This document shows positions 1-9,275 of a stretch of DNA of 32,516 nucleotides, piece by piece (position 1 is the first letter of the stretch; every line of letters starts with the position of its first letter). Under the pieces are notes generated by a model, which saw only the letters and a list, made by a program, of their open reading frames with translations, ran no database searches and was not told the DNA's origin. Source of the DNA: Planctomycetaceae bacterium (lineage in GTDB: Bacteria > Planctomycetota > Planctomycetia > Planctomycetales > Planctomycetaceae); assembly GCA_020426325.1 (NCBI GenBank), contig JAGQQG010000067.1, positions 1 to 32,516 on the forward strand, written 5' to 3'. A program made the translations under genes and the position numbers.

Positions 1-70
1 CCACCAGCAGTTCGATCAGGGTGAAGCCCGCACGCTGCGGACGGCGAATGAGCGTCTGTTGTCGTTTCAT
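1..70 (-). CDS. Prepilin-type N-terminal protein, probably DUF1559 (partial)
   Basis: Only the first 23 codons lie in the window; the gene runs off the left edge. The ATG at 70-68 opens a short basic leader, followed by the type III signal peptide pattern G-F-T-L-I-E-L-L-V, in which cleavage is expected after the Gly and the Glu at mature position 5 is present. This is the substrate signature of a prepilin peptidase. It lies 68 bp downstream of a complete DUF1559 gene on the same strand, so a second DUF1559 paralogue is the likeliest identity; any other prepilin-like protein is possible. No clear Shine-Dalgarno sequence precedes the start. Confidence 0.75.
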   Translation of the reverse strand, partial: MKRQQTLIRRPQRAGFTLIELLV

Positions 71-138
71 GGTTAAATCTCTCAAACGAGTTGAAGGTGA
101 TCCGTGATTGTCAGTGAACGTGTCACTCCGTGGAAATC

Positions 139-1383
139 TCAGAAAGCGTCATCCCCCACGATCGGCTGACCGAAGTCCCCCCCGTTGGGAGTGACCAGGT
201 ATGCATAGATCAAGGAGTTGATGTCCTGATTCAAAGTGCGGGCATGACCGTCCGCGAAAATTGTATTGATGACTCCCGGATGCAGGGAACTCGGCCGCGG
301 GGCTTTTCCATCATCCGCACCATTCACATCTGCATTGATGGCCGACGGCCCCAAGTCCAGGTCTTCGGCCAGTACGAGCCCCTGATTGCGAAACGCCCCT
401 GCAACACCAACTCCACCATGATCGCTGTCATTGAAAGTGCCTGGGATCAGGTCGTCTGGAATCCGTACGACAAAGGCGATATCGCCCGTCTCCTCGGTGA
501 TCCATCCGCCCTGACCAGCGACAGTCGTCGTCGCATCGTCGTAGTTTCGGGTATTCAGGTTTTCGGTAATCATGAGTGTGTTGGATTGCCCGTCACCACG
601 GGAGATATATCCAAACTTCATCGGACGGGGAGCGAAGATCGTGGTCGACCCCTGGCTTTGCTCACGCCAGAACAGCCCGGATGCGAACGTGGCCGCGTCC
701 CAGCTGTCGTTGTTGGAGTTGGTGAATTCGTAATTGTAGTCCCGGACCTCCGTCATATTGGGCTTGGAAGCCGAGTCGACCACTGCCCAGCGGCTGGAGG
801 TGATGTAGCCCCCGTTGGCAATAAACGACGTCGCCCCGGGACCATCAGACTTGGGATCATCCGGGCAGACGAATGTTTCGATGCCCGTCTTAGCCAGATT
901 GTTCGTGCTGTTTGGGTCAGAGGGAGTCACGTTGTTGGAAGTTTGCAGACGTTCGAAAAGCGGAGTTTGATCGAGGTAGGGCAGCAACTGCACCAGCCAG
1001 GAGGCCTGAGCACAAACGGGATTCTCTGACGTGTCAGCTGAGCAGCTGACAGTCCCGTAGTTGATCCCCATCCCATTGCTGCTCGAAGTGCCACTACTCG
1101 CAGCGGAAACTTCACCCGTGGTCAGCTGGCGAGTTGCATCCGAGGTATCGAAGATGCCCGTCGTCAGATAGGGGAGACGGCCATTTGTTGATTCGAAGTT
1201 CATCACAGCAGAGGCAACGTTCCGCATGTTGTTCACACATTGCGTACGCCGAGCTGCCTCGCGAGCGTTCTGGACGCCCGGCAGGATCAGCGATGCCAGC
1301 ACTGCAATGATGGAAATGACCACGAGTAACTCAATCAGAGTAAAACCGGCCCGAATGGGGATCGCCCGATGTCGCATTCGCAC
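139..1383 (-). CDS. DUF1559 domain-containing prepilin-like protein
   Basis: A 414-residue protein with an N-terminal type III signal ([15 protein letters not shown], residues about 12-26) and a helix continuing into [14 protein letters not shown], the standard opening of the planctomycete DUF1559 family. The central part contains [12 protein letters not shown], also typical. Near the C-terminus [12 protein letters not shown] matches the H-x9-DG motif of the family. The length is within the usual range (about 300-450). These proteins are thought to be pilin-like surface or periplasmic proteins exported through a pilus/T2SS-type apparatus; their specific role is unknown. The GTG at 1383 is preferred because GGAGG sits seven bases upstream; an ATG two codons later (1377) is an alternative. 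It follows the pseudopilin genes after a 375-bp spacer, so it may have its own promoter. Confidence 0.93.
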   Translation of the reverse strand: MRMRHRAIPIRAGFTLIELLVVISIIAVLASLILPGVQNAREAARRTQCVNNMRNVASAVMNFESTNGRLPYLTTGIFDTSDATRQLTTGEVSAASSGTSSSNGMGINYGTVSCSADTSENPVCAQASWLVQLLPYLDQTPLFERLQTSNNVTPSDPNSTNNLAKTGIETFVCPDDPKSDGPGATSFIANGGYITSSRWAVVDSASKPNMTEVRDYNYEFTNSNNDSWDAATFASGLFWREQSQGSTTIFAPRPMKFGYISRGDGQSNTLMITENLNTRNYDDATTTVAGQGGWITEETGDIAFVVRIPDDLIPGTFNDSDHGGVGVAGAFRNQGLVLAEDLDLGPSAINADVNGADDGKAPRPSSLHPGVINTIFADGHARTLNQDINSLIYAYLVTPNGGDFGQPIVGDDAF

Positions 1384-1475
1384 GAGATGCCCTCCATCTC
1401 CAGATGAAGTGGGCTCACTCTTTTATGCCCTTCACATCAACCGTCCAGCCCTGACGATTGATGCCTCCCTGGCGT

Positions 1476-1544
1476 CCTGCTGCGAAACACTCCCTGACAC
1501 CACCTGCTGCCGCTTTCCGATATGTTTCGTTTCGCAGCAGGTGT
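1476..1544 (-). promoter_or_regulatory. Mutually exclusive inverted repeats (possible attenuator or structured leader)
   Basis: The arm CCTGCTGCGAAAC at 1476-1488 is a perfect 13-bp inverted repeat of 1529-1541. A second arm, CACCTGCTGC at 1501-1510, is a perfect 10-bp inverted repeat of 1535-1544. Both arms compete for the same partner (1529-1544), so the transcribed minus strand could form one hairpin or the other, but not both. This lies about 90-160 bases upstream of the DUF1559 start. No oligo-U tract follows, so a classical intrinsic attenuator is not shown. A role as RNA switch, protein-binding site or decayed repeat is inference. Confidence 0.4.
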
Positions 1545-1666
1545 CGCGACTCTTCGTCCCTTCATTATGACCAAAACCAGAGAACAGGGGATAGGAATCT
1601 GGTGAAAATCGCTTGTTTTTTAACACTTACGTCGTTTCACCCCACTCCTCAACCACCTAGATAGCA

Positions 1667-1706
1667 AACTCCGGTCCAATCCGGGGAAAATCAGTTCCCC
1701 GGAGTT
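1667..1706 (-). terminator. GC-rich hairpin downstream of the GspK-like gene
   Basis: TCCGGGGAA at 1680-1688 pairs perfectly with 1695-1703 across a six-base loop. An alternative outer pairing joins AACTCCGG at 1667-1674 with 1699-1706. The hairpin begins about 55 bases after the stop codon of the large minus-strand pseudopilin gene. There is no following T-run, so it may be an mRNA 3'-end stabiliser or a Rho-assisted terminator rather than a canonical intrinsic one. Confidence 0.4.
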
Positions 1707-1758
1707 GATTCTGATGATTCCCCCAAGGTTCTCAAGAGAGTTCTCTGGATCTCCGCCG

Positions 1759-4700
1759 TTAATTCGACGGCAACGTCCGCTGATGCACCACGAACGACCG
1801 CCAGTTGAGCGTCATGATGTCGTCAGTGGCATCCGAGGGCGTCCCGTTGTCATCCACCTGCACCGCATCCTCCAGCAGCGTCCGATCAACCACATAGAAC
1901 ATCCGCAACGTCGGCGAATCCGCCAACTCCGCCCCAATCTGCACGACATTCGGCTGATTCGTCGCATCCGGCTGATGAGCCTCGAAATACTTCACCGTCA
2001 TCCACACCGCAAACACATTGCTTCGATTGGTCGTCTGATTCGCCAACTTCGCGAGCAACCGATTGCGCGTGTGGTAATCAACAGCGTCCGTCCCGACGTC
2101 ACCGGTTGACCGTGCCTCGAACAGACTGAGTTCTTCAAGACCTGTAGTTCGGGTTGCAGTGCCCGGAGGGTTCTCGAAGAGTGGGTCATCAATAACGTGC
2201 TTCCGGAGCAGTGAATGGGCAATTCTGTTGTTCTGTTGACCGCTCGACCAGACAGTAACGTCTGGTGGCACATAGCCCATGCTGCGAAACGGAATCGCGC
2301 CATACTGAATGTCCCCCGCATCAGGATCGCTCGGCACTCCGGGCACGCCTGGCAAGGGTAAGAGTGGTCCACTGTTGAGCGCATTCAGAGGATCCACGCC
2401 ATCGCGTGCGAGTGTCAATTCCTTGTACCAATTCCGATTTGACTCAACCTTATCGTCGGTCAGATTGGTTCCGCTGAATCGAGCGATGTGCGAGTCGTCC
2501 AGAATCGCGGCGAGGACAGACTCATCTCGAACCGTGTTGATGTTAATCTTGCCCGGAGTACGGGCCACCAACTCCAATCGTTCACGGACTGCCTGATCGC
2601 CGCCGGTCGGTACGGATAGGAACTCGAACAGGCGATACCAGCGGTTCTCGTCTTTGGTATCAACCAATGAGTCATTGTTGATGTCGTAATCGATCGTGCC
2701 GTTGTTGTCGAGATCGAGGCGAGGGTTTAGGAACCTCACCATTGCCACTGACGGAACCCCCGGAGTTCCGTCAGTAATCGGATGGGTATACCAGCCACTC
2801 AACATTTGACTCGTACCATTGGCCAACTTTTTGGTCACATCCTCCGGACCGAAGAGCGGAATAGAAAGCAGTTCGAACTCGGACGAGAAGTCCCGGTCAA
2901 AGTGTGGCTGCCACACATCGAACGGGCTGGGAGAATTGCTGTTTCCCTGATTCCGATCGTCTGATGCGTCGTCATTGTCCATGGAATCGACCGTGAAGTC
3001 CGAAGCACCAAGCGTATGATATCGGGACGGTGTCCCGACTCCCGTGCTGTTGTCTGTAACATTTTCCCGGTCAAACGGCTCGGCACGCTCTTGACTGATC
3101 AGATTGTCGATTTCATCTGTAATTGTGCCGCTGGCATTAAAAGATCGTTGCGTGACATTTTCGAAGCTGTCAACTTCGACCCACTCGCCCCACTCGTCAG
3201 CAGACGGATCGACGATGCCATCAGTGCGCAGCTGCTTGCGCCTCTGCAAACGAATCTCGCAGGTCGTGATGCCAGACCATGCCGCGTCCGTCGACACCAG
3301 AGTATTCCCGTTAAGCATCGGAGCAGTAAACGGAGCGGCTGTGTCGAACTCGAATCGATTCTGATGATCTGTTGACCCGGTACTGTTTGTGTAGCTGAGA
3401 TCAAGATCAAGCGTCGTGATGGGATGTTCGCTGGTAGCGGTCGGCAACGCCTCATCTAAGGGATCAGTTCCGTCAATTCGATATGGCACGATTTGATCGA
3501 AATCGCTTCCCATATCGGGATTGACATAAAAGTCGGAGGCTCGAAGTTCATCGGTCCCACTGACGTTGACAATCATGGAGTTGTCGTGACAGCCGATCAG
3601 GAACGTCTGTCCCGGCTTAATGATGACCGGATTCGCCGGATCGGTTTTGAACACGAAGCTTGCATCAGGCGAGGTTGAGCTGGGGTTATATCGTGCGATT
3701 CGGAATGTCTCGTCACGGAGTTCCACTTCAAAAGGACTCGTATTCCGCAGTTCGATATACATGAACTCACGGACTTCGTTGTCGTCCCAAATCGAGGGCG
3801 CCTCGTCGCCCCCGGTGTCAGCAGTCTGAACCCACAGAACCTCGCTGATCGTCAGTTGTTGAGCCTCCACCCCCGTGACGAATTGTAAATCACTACCGCC
3901 AGCTGCGTCCCACCCGTCAGTCAGATCGTTGTCATACTCAAATCGTGTAATCACATCGTCACGGTCGAGAGCATCAACATAGTTGACGGCAAATTGGGCC
4001 ATCTCCTGAATCTGTTCCGGAGTATAGTACGCTGCCGTGACCGTCGTATTGGTTGCATCGTCTCCACCACCCAATATCCACAAGAGCGTGTAGATATCGC
4101 GAGCCAGCCGTTGCCGGTCGTAACGAGCCCACCATTCCTGAGCAATTGCCAGATTCATCCGATCCGTATCGGAGCCAGTGGCAATGTTATTACCCAGATA
4201 GGAGAATGCCGCAGCAGCCGGGATCGATGCGGTATTCTGATGGATTAGATTGGGAATCGTCATGGTGCCGGCTCCCCACGCTGAAGTGTTCGCAAGGTTG
4301 AGCGCTACGAGATCCGGGTGTGGCGTGAGATTGCGGAAATGTGGGTTGCCGTCAGAGTCGAAGGCCGTGTTCATGTCAAATGGCTCGGACACATCAGCTG
4401 CTGCGTTGTCGTCACTGAGAATTCGATTGATATTCAAACGCTGCCGAGGATGTCGGGGGTCATTGCCATTGGGATTCAGAAAGAAGTTGTATCCCTGTTC
4501 CGACTTCAATAGCGTTCGCACTTCCGGACGAAGAGGGTCATTCGCACTTCCAGCCACTGCTGATGAAAACTCGGGCGGGAACGTTCCTGCTCCTGCGAAG
4601 AATTCGCTGAAGGTCCCTCCTCCGTTCCACGTCGTAAATTCCCACGCTCGATTCTCGGTCAAGTTGACAGAGTGCCCTTGCCCAAAGTCCAACCGGTCCC

Positions 4701-7122
4701 AGCTGTCAGTTGTCAGGCGTTTTCGGATCTGGCTCGTCTCATTGGGATCACCCTTGTCCAAGTTGACGATCGCCAGATCGCGGACCGTGCTGCTGATGCC
4801 CAGTCCGCTGAAGTCCGTCTCACTCAATGCCAGGGCATCCATCTCTGAAACCGGGAACACGGCATCATCCTCTTGATTGCGATAGCGTCGATCGAGGATG
4901 GTTTCATTGCCGTCGTCCAGCAGGAAGTCGTGTTGAATATTTGAAGTATGCAATTCGCCGGATGCACTGAGGCTCTGCCAATAAGGCAACACGCCATACA
5001 AGCTGCGATAGTTTCCTGATCCATCATTGATGAACGGATGATCGACTGCCTGATTTCCGCCAAACGGCAGTGGCCCCATAGGATCAAACAAATTCCAACC
5101 TGTGTACTGCGACTGCCAGACATTGTCTGTCCCGCCCAATGCATACGTCGGCCATCGCATGGGGTTGGACATCACAGATGTTCCCTCCAACAGTCGCGTC
5201 GTCGGAACACCAATCGCCGCTGTCACGAGAGAACTGGTCGAGCCGATGCCACCGTAGTCCAATGGATGCACGAAAGGGGGGACCCAAATTCCAAGAAGGT
5301 CCGGATCGCGATAGGCTGATCCTCCTCCCGCATGCCCCACAGGAGATAACTCTTGGTCGTCCGAACTCACGAACGGCATCGGATAATACGGAACATACAC
5401 GCCGACCGGATTCGTAAAGCCATAGCCGGGATGATAGCCCACATAGTTGCTGTCGGCATCATCATCCACTGCCGCACCGCCTGGCGCCGGTGCATCCAGT
5501 GTCCCTCCACTCTGAATCCACGAGTAAAACGCTGCAATCCGATCAGAGTCACCCCAGCGGCCTTCGATTCGAGAATCGACCGTGAAGACCGTTGGCGGAC
5601 TCTCCACGTAATTCTCACGACCAGCCAGTAGCATTAACAACTCCATATTCGATAGCTGCTGAACCGTCGTCGGATTTCCGGGATTCCCCTCGAAGTTCTT
5701 TTCATGTTGCGTCTGCTCTCCAGAGACCGGAGTCGCTTCTAAAGCCAGACCAAGGTTCACCTCACTCGTCGACAATCCCTGATCTGACGAACTTGTATAT
5801 CGGTTCGATACGGCCGACAGGTCGAACGCGGTCGAATCCAGCGGGTCACCGTTCCACAGACGAGTGGCGACGCCATTCATGTTGCCATGTGCATTGACGT
5901 TCAATAAAGCGTCCATGTCGACAACCTTGAATGCGTACAGCGGCACAAACTGGCGCCCGTCCGGCAGCGTCACAATCGGATAATCCAGATCCATCCAGAT
6001 CGCATCGCGAAAACCGTCGCCGTCACAGTCAACGTCGTACTCATAGATCGTCTGACTTGGGTCATTGATATCGGAGAGAGTGGTGTGCGCCACGGGAGTG
6101 GACCAGACACCCGGTTCGTTTGTCCCTCCGAATGAGTCTATGTCCAACTGAAAGGGAAACGGGTCAATCAACCGTGTTGTGTCTCCACTGAGTGCCGTCG
6201 TTTGCGCATTGAGAAATCTTCGAACTGACGAATCGCTCGCATTGACGTGCTCACGATGCGGACGCAAAACCTGATTTTGAGTTGCAATAGCCGTGTAAAT
6301 ATCATCAAAGGTATCAGTCGTGCCTAGACGTCTGCTTGGGAAGTACTGTGGTCGATGAAACGAAGGGATGATGACCCGATACATGTTCGCGGGGTTGTTG
6401 GGATCCCGCACGATACCGTCGTAGGCTAAGAACAGGCTGTTCGCATCTGGATAGGTATACCCTGCATCTGGGTGAAATGATTGGGCTACTGGGTCAGTGA
6501 GTGTCGCCAGTGTCGCAGGAAACGTCCCCGGAATAGCCGTCGAACTCAGGTTGGCCGCACCGCTGAAATTCAGAATGAAATCAGTGTGATCCGCATCCGC
6601 CACGCCGTCGCCATCGTAGTCAAAGATGAAGTCGCCGGCTGCCAGACCGGAGTTATCCGCCCACACGCCGATGCCCAGGCCGTCGTAAGGATTGACGTCT
6701 GCGTACGTGCCTGACCCGTCGGCCAGTGACAGGCGTTCGTCCGCGTTCGGGCGGCCGATCATGTTGGGCACGAGGGCGTAGTTGCTGCCGTACAGGGCGC
6801 TGTCTTCCAGACTGGGAGGCGTCCCCACAATCAGTTGCCGCAGGCCGAACTCGGGAATCCCGGAGATCGTCGGCGTCGCTGTCGGTTCGAGGGCGTAGTT
6901 CTGTGAGGTGATGAACTCCTGGTTGGCAAACCGATAGGACAGCAGGCCCAGGAAGGCCAGCGTCCCCAGCAGCGACAGCACCACAATCAGCGCCGCACCG
7001 CCGCGACGTGTGGGTGCAGGGTTGAGAGTTGAGAGTGAAGAGACCAGGGATCGTTCACGGCGAACAACATCCCCTCGGCCACTCGCCACTTGCCACATTG
7101 CCACTCGAAATGCACGTTTCAT
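1759..7122 (-). CDS. Giant GspK-like minor pseudopilin / general secretion pathway protein K
   Basis: A 1787-residue protein, against roughly 300-350 for GspK of proteobacterial T2SS. A basic leader (residues 1-40) ends in R-R-G-G, followed by a hydrophobic segment at about 41-63 (A-A-L-I-V-V-L-S-L-L-G). There is no Glu at the +5 position, which is the hallmark of the K tip pseudopilin. A K-type segment V-V-D-M-D-A-L-L-N-V-N occurs near 400-410, and a second, G-K-I-N-I-N-T, near 1524, the usual entry to the helix-hairpin-helix part of GspK. Acidic loops of the calcium-binding type (DxDGDG-like) occur near 168-176, 363-373 and 1470-1478. GspI-J-K form the pseudopilus tip, and this gene follows the J-like gene in the canonical order. 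The ATG at 7122 has GAGAGG about eight bases upstream. The assignment as K is firm by position and N-terminus; the function of the huge insertion is unknown. Confidence 0.85.
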   Translation of the reverse strand: MKRAFRVAMWQVASGRGDVVRRERSLVSSLSTLNPAPTRRGGAALIVVLSLLGTLAFLGLLSYRFANQEFITSQNYALEPTATPTISGIPEFGLRQLIVGTPPSLEDSALYGSNYALVPNMIGRPNADERLSLADGSGTYADVNPYDGLGIGVWADNSGLAAGDFIFDYDGDGVADADHTDFILNFSGAANLSSTAIPGTFPATLATLTDPVAQSFHPDAGYTYPDANSLFLAYDGIVRDPNNPANMYRVIIPSFHRPQYFPSRRLGTTDTFDDIYTAIATQNQVLRPHREHVNASDSSVRRFLNAQTTALSGDTTRLIDPFPFQLDIDSFGGTNEPGVWSTPVAHTTLSDINDPSQTIYEYDVDCDGDGFRDAIWMDLDYPIVTLPDGRQFVPLYAFKVVDMDALLNVNAHGNMNGVATRLWNGDPLDSTAFDLSAVSNRYTSSSDQGLSTSEVNLGLALEATPVSGEQTQHEKNFEGNPGNPTTVQQLSNMELLMLLAGRENYVESPPTVFTVDSRIEGRWGDSDRIAAFYSWIQSGGTLDAPAPGGAAVDDDADSNYVGYHPGYGFTNPVGVYVPYYPMPFVSSDDQELSPVGHAGGGSAYRDPDLLGIWVPPFVHPLDYGGIGSTSSLVTAAIGVPTTRLLEGTSVMSNPMRWPTYALGGTDNVWQSQYTGWNLFDPMGPLPFGGNQAVDHPFINDGSGNYRSLYGVLPYWQSLSASGELHTSNIQHDFLLDDGNETILDRRYRNQEDDAVFPVSEMDALALSETDFSGLGISSTVRDLAIVNLDKGDPNETSQIRKRLTTDSWDRLDFGQGHSVNLTENRAWEFTTWNGGGTFSEFFAGAGTFPPEFSSAVAGSANDPLRPEVRTLLKSEQGYNFFLNPNGNDPRHPRQRLNINRILSDDNAAADVSEPFDMNTAFDSDGNPHFRNLTPHPDLVALNLANTSAWGAGTMTIPNLIHQNTASIPAAAAFSYLGNNIATGSDTDRMNLAIAQEWWARYDRQRLARDIYTLLWILGGGDDATNTTVTAAYYTPEQIQEMAQFAVNYVDALDRDDVITRFEYDNDLTDGWDAAGGSDLQFVTGVEAQQLTISEVLWVQTADTGGDEAPSIWDDNEVREFMYIELRNTSPFEVELRDETFRIARYNPSSTSPDASFVFKTDPANPVIIKPGQTFLIGCHDNSMIVNVSGTDELRASDFYVNPDMGSDFDQIVPYRIDGTDPLDEALPTATSEHPITTLDLDLSYTNSTGSTDHQNRFEFDTAAPFTAPMLNGNTLVSTDAAWSGITTCEIRLQRRKQLRTDGIVDPSADEWGEWVEVDSFENVTQRSFNASGTITDEIDNLISQERAEPFDRENVTDNSTGVGTPSRYHTLGASDFTVDSMDNDDASDDRNQGNSNSPSPFDVWQPHFDRDFSSEFELLSIPLFGPEDVTKKLANGTSQMLSGWYTHPITDGTPGVPSVAMVRFLNPRLDLDNNGTIDYDINNDSLVDTKDENRWYRLFEFLSVPTGGDQAVRERLELVARTPGKININTVRDESVLAAILDDSHIARFSGTNLTDDKVESNRNWYKELTLARDGVDPLNALNSGPLLPLPGVPGVPSDPDAGDIQYGAIPFRSMGYVPPDVTVWSSGQQNNRIAHSLLRKHVIDDPLFENPPGTATRTTGLEELSLFEARSTGDVGTDAVDYHTRNRLLAKLANQTTNRSNVFAVWMTVKYFEAHQPDATNQPNVVQIGAELADSPTLRMFYVVDRTLLEDAVQVDDNGTPSDATDDIMTLNWRSFVVHQRTLPSN
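7021..7107. repeat. Heptad repeat blocks inside the 5' end of the GspK-like gene
   Basis: Two short blocks have a 7-bp period: GTTGAGA, GTTGAGA, GTGAAGA at 7021-7041, and ACTCGCC, ACTTGCC, ACATTGCC, ACTCG at 7081-7107. They encode most of the unusually long leader in front of the hydrophobic segment. The first block is three heptads (21 bp), which keeps the reading frame. They resemble in style the intergenic heptad arrays elsewhere in this cluster, though the unit sequences differ. Confidence 0.6.
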
Positions 7123-7211
7123 CGCTGTGTCCTCTCACGACCCGCGACCGTGTTGAGGCTTTCTGAAAGTTGAAAACTCGCCCCGCTGTTCTGTGGTGCC
7201 CGCGCAAGCCG

Positions 7212-9251
7212 CTAGCGCTCAATAAACGAATGCACCAGACTCACCTGCCGCATCTGCTGACTGCTCGGATCCAGAAACCGAATCGTAATCCGCATCGCCT
7301 GCAGACCAATCGTGTTATTGACCGCGACCCACTCAACAGTGCCGTCGGTCACCGTTTCACCCGGCTGATCCGGCCAAGCTGGTTCCGTGCCGTTACTCGT
7401 TCCAGACGGATCCGTAGTTGCTTCGTAAAACAACGATTGATGCCCGGGGTAATCCGTTCCGCTCCCCGTCGGAGTTGGTGCGGGAAAGACACGCTCACCT
7501 TTGGTGTACAAATGAGTCGGCTGCCAGATTGTCGGCAGATTACCGCCGCTTTCGGTCGTGAAGTTTGTGCGGTCCGTCCACTGTGGACGGAACGGCGGCA
7601 GGTCATCCAGTGTCAACGGGTCGTTGGGGTCGAAGTCGAAACCGGGATGCCATGTATCGAAGATGCGATTAAAGATCGGGTTCGCCGGATCGTCCGCCAA
7701 TGTTTCATCCAGGCTGCCGTATCGATACATCGCCCGACCGGCACTCGCGTATGCAGGAGGTGTGGACCCAGCTGGAGTATTGAAGAAGACCGGATCACTC
7801 GAAGTCGGCAGGTTGGATGTGTCGATGATCTGCTGCTGATGCCAGTCGCCATCATTGAGGTTATGTCCCAGATCAACCCACTGTTGGATGGCAGCGTCCC
7901 AGACTTCGATGTCGAACGCGTGCACGTTGGTCAGCAGCAGGTCCTCTCCCTTACGTGGGCCATCGGCGAATTCGTCTGCGATCCCATCCTGCGGAGTGGT
8001 ATCCGGGATGGCGAGCAAAGGTGAAAAGGGAGTGACCACCGTGGACGGCCCCGATGAACCGTTGGAGGCCACGCCCGGATGCTCGAAGTCGGTGTGTGAA
8101 GTCTCCTCATGGGTATAGCGGCCGAAGAACGAGTCCGCATCGCCTGAATCGAAGTACTCCTTGGGACGCCCTTGCAGGGCCACAATACTGAAGATGCCAC
8201 CCAGATTGCGTCGCGGTGAGGGGTCGTGACCGAACCGGTTTTGAGGATTTCCGAGCGCGAGATACTTGGACAGATATGTCGATCCCGCAGACGAATTATC
8301 GAGGCTGAGAGTTGAGCTGTTAAACCAGACCCTCCCCGCCGGGTCGCCCGTCTGCTCGGGGTCGAGGCGGGTCGCTGAGAAGTCGAAGTCGTTACAGAAA
8401 TCGCCGCCATAATCGTTGGGAATCATGTCGCCGCCTCCATCGAACGACGGCTGACCATCCCCTTCCGGATCAACCGCCGGTTCCCGGATCAGCAGTTCAC
8501 GGCGGTAGAGATTCCCGTTGCGGACAAAGTATGAAACCTCAGCATAGTGTGAGGATGACCTGCCAGTGTCCCCAGCTACGTATGGGGATGCCGCTTGTGT
8601 CGTGGGGTCGATCGTGAAGCCGATCCCGTCGTCCCAGATTGGCTGATCTTGCTGGGAAGGGGGACTGATCGAATAGTCCGTATCTTCCAACACCGTTGCC
8701 CTTCCCGAGTAGATGATTTCATCCAGGTTGCCGAGGTCAAACTCGAGGCCGTTGACGGTCAGTTGCAGGACGTCGTCCGTGTCGTTGTCGGGGTCGTTCT
8801 CCGAGATGTAGAAGTAGCCCCGCTCTTCCGTGCCGACCGTCCGGGTCGTGGCTGTGAAGTAGTCCGGATGTAAAGCGACGATCCCCAGTCCTTGCTGATT
8901 GGCCCGGTTGGCGAGATCCGTGAGGTATGTGGTATCCGCGAAGACCGGGTATTCGGCTGCATCAAGAACGAGCGGGTCCCGGTTGAGCGGGTGGGCGATG
9001 TTGGGAACAGTGTAGAAGCTGCTTTGACGGTAGGTGCGTTTAGCGAGGTCGCCATCGAGCATGGAGACGGCTGCACGGGCGCGCTGGTCATTCTCGGCGA
9101 TGCCCCTGTGCTTGTGCAGCGTGCCGGTCGCAATCTGAAACGCAGAGGCGAACATCGACATGATCACCAGCAGGAGCGCCACTGTGACCAGTAACTCCAC
9201 AAGTGTGAAGCCTTGGCGTGTCGGGCGAATTGTGGAGGGTTGTCGCTTCAT
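7212..9251 (-). CDS. GspJ-like minor pseudopilin (prepilin-type protein)
   Basis: A 679-residue protein with a prepilin leader ending in R-Q-G at residue 14 and mature start F-T-L-V-E-L-L-V-T-V, so Glu is at +5. The following helix and the stretch R-A-R-A-A-V-S-M-L-D-G-D-L resemble the GspJ pattern, where D-L-R/AK follows a long N-terminal helix. GspJ is normally about 200 residues, so this is more than three times as long. Position decides the call: it lies between an I-like and a K-like gene on one strand, the order seen in T2SS operons, and 24 bp after the I-like gene. J forms the pseudopilus tip with I and K. The start ATG at 9251 has only a weak ribosome-binding sequence; proximity to the upstream gene suggests coupling. 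It ends 89 bp before the K-like start. Confidence 0.82.
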   Translation of the reverse strand: MKRQPSTIRPTRQGFTLVELLVTVALLLVIMSMFASAFQIATGTLHKHRGIAENDQRARAAVSMLDGDLAKRTYRQSSFYTVPNIAHPLNRDPLVLDAAEYPVFADTTYLTDLANRANQQGLGIVALHPDYFTATTRTVGTEERGYFYISENDPDNDTDDVLQLTVNGLEFDLGNLDEIIYSGRATVLEDTDYSISPPSQQDQPIWDDGIGFTIDPTTQAASPYVAGDTGRSSSHYAEVSYFVRNGNLYRRELLIREPAVDPEGDGQPSFDGGGDMIPNDYGGDFCNDFDFSATRLDPEQTGDPAGRVWFNSSTLSLDNSSAGSTYLSKYLALGNPQNRFGHDPSPRRNLGGIFSIVALQGRPKEYFDSGDADSFFGRYTHEETSHTDFEHPGVASNGSSGPSTVVTPFSPLLAIPDTTPQDGIADEFADGPRKGEDLLLTNVHAFDIEVWDAAIQQWVDLGHNLNDGDWHQQQIIDTSNLPTSSDPVFFNTPAGSTPPAYASAGRAMYRYGSLDETLADDPANPIFNRIFDTWHPGFDFDPNDPLTLDDLPPFRPQWTDRTNFTTESGGNLPTIWQPTHLYTKGERVFPAPTPTGSGTDYPGHQSLFYEATTDPSGTSNGTEPAWPDQPGETVTDGTVEWVAVNNTIGLQAMRITIRFLDPSSQQMRQVSLVHSFIER

Positions 9252-9275
9252 GATGCTACCAGTCCAAGCCGATGA

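Larger units (their letters stand above)
1384..1758. other. Intergenic spacer rich in inverted repeats
   Basis: This 375-bp gap separates the GspK-like gene from the DUF1559 gene on the minus strand. I see no credible gene in it. It holds a cluster of overlapping inverted repeats at 1476-1544 and a GC-rich hairpin at 1667-1706, both listed separately. The spacing suggests that the DUF1559 gene has its own control region rather than simple read-through from the pseudopilin operon. Confidence 0.6.

Noticed and set aside
130..1029. A 299-codon open frame on the plus strand
   Set aside because: It is antisense to the DUF1559 gene, which is well supported by its signal and H-x9-DG motif.
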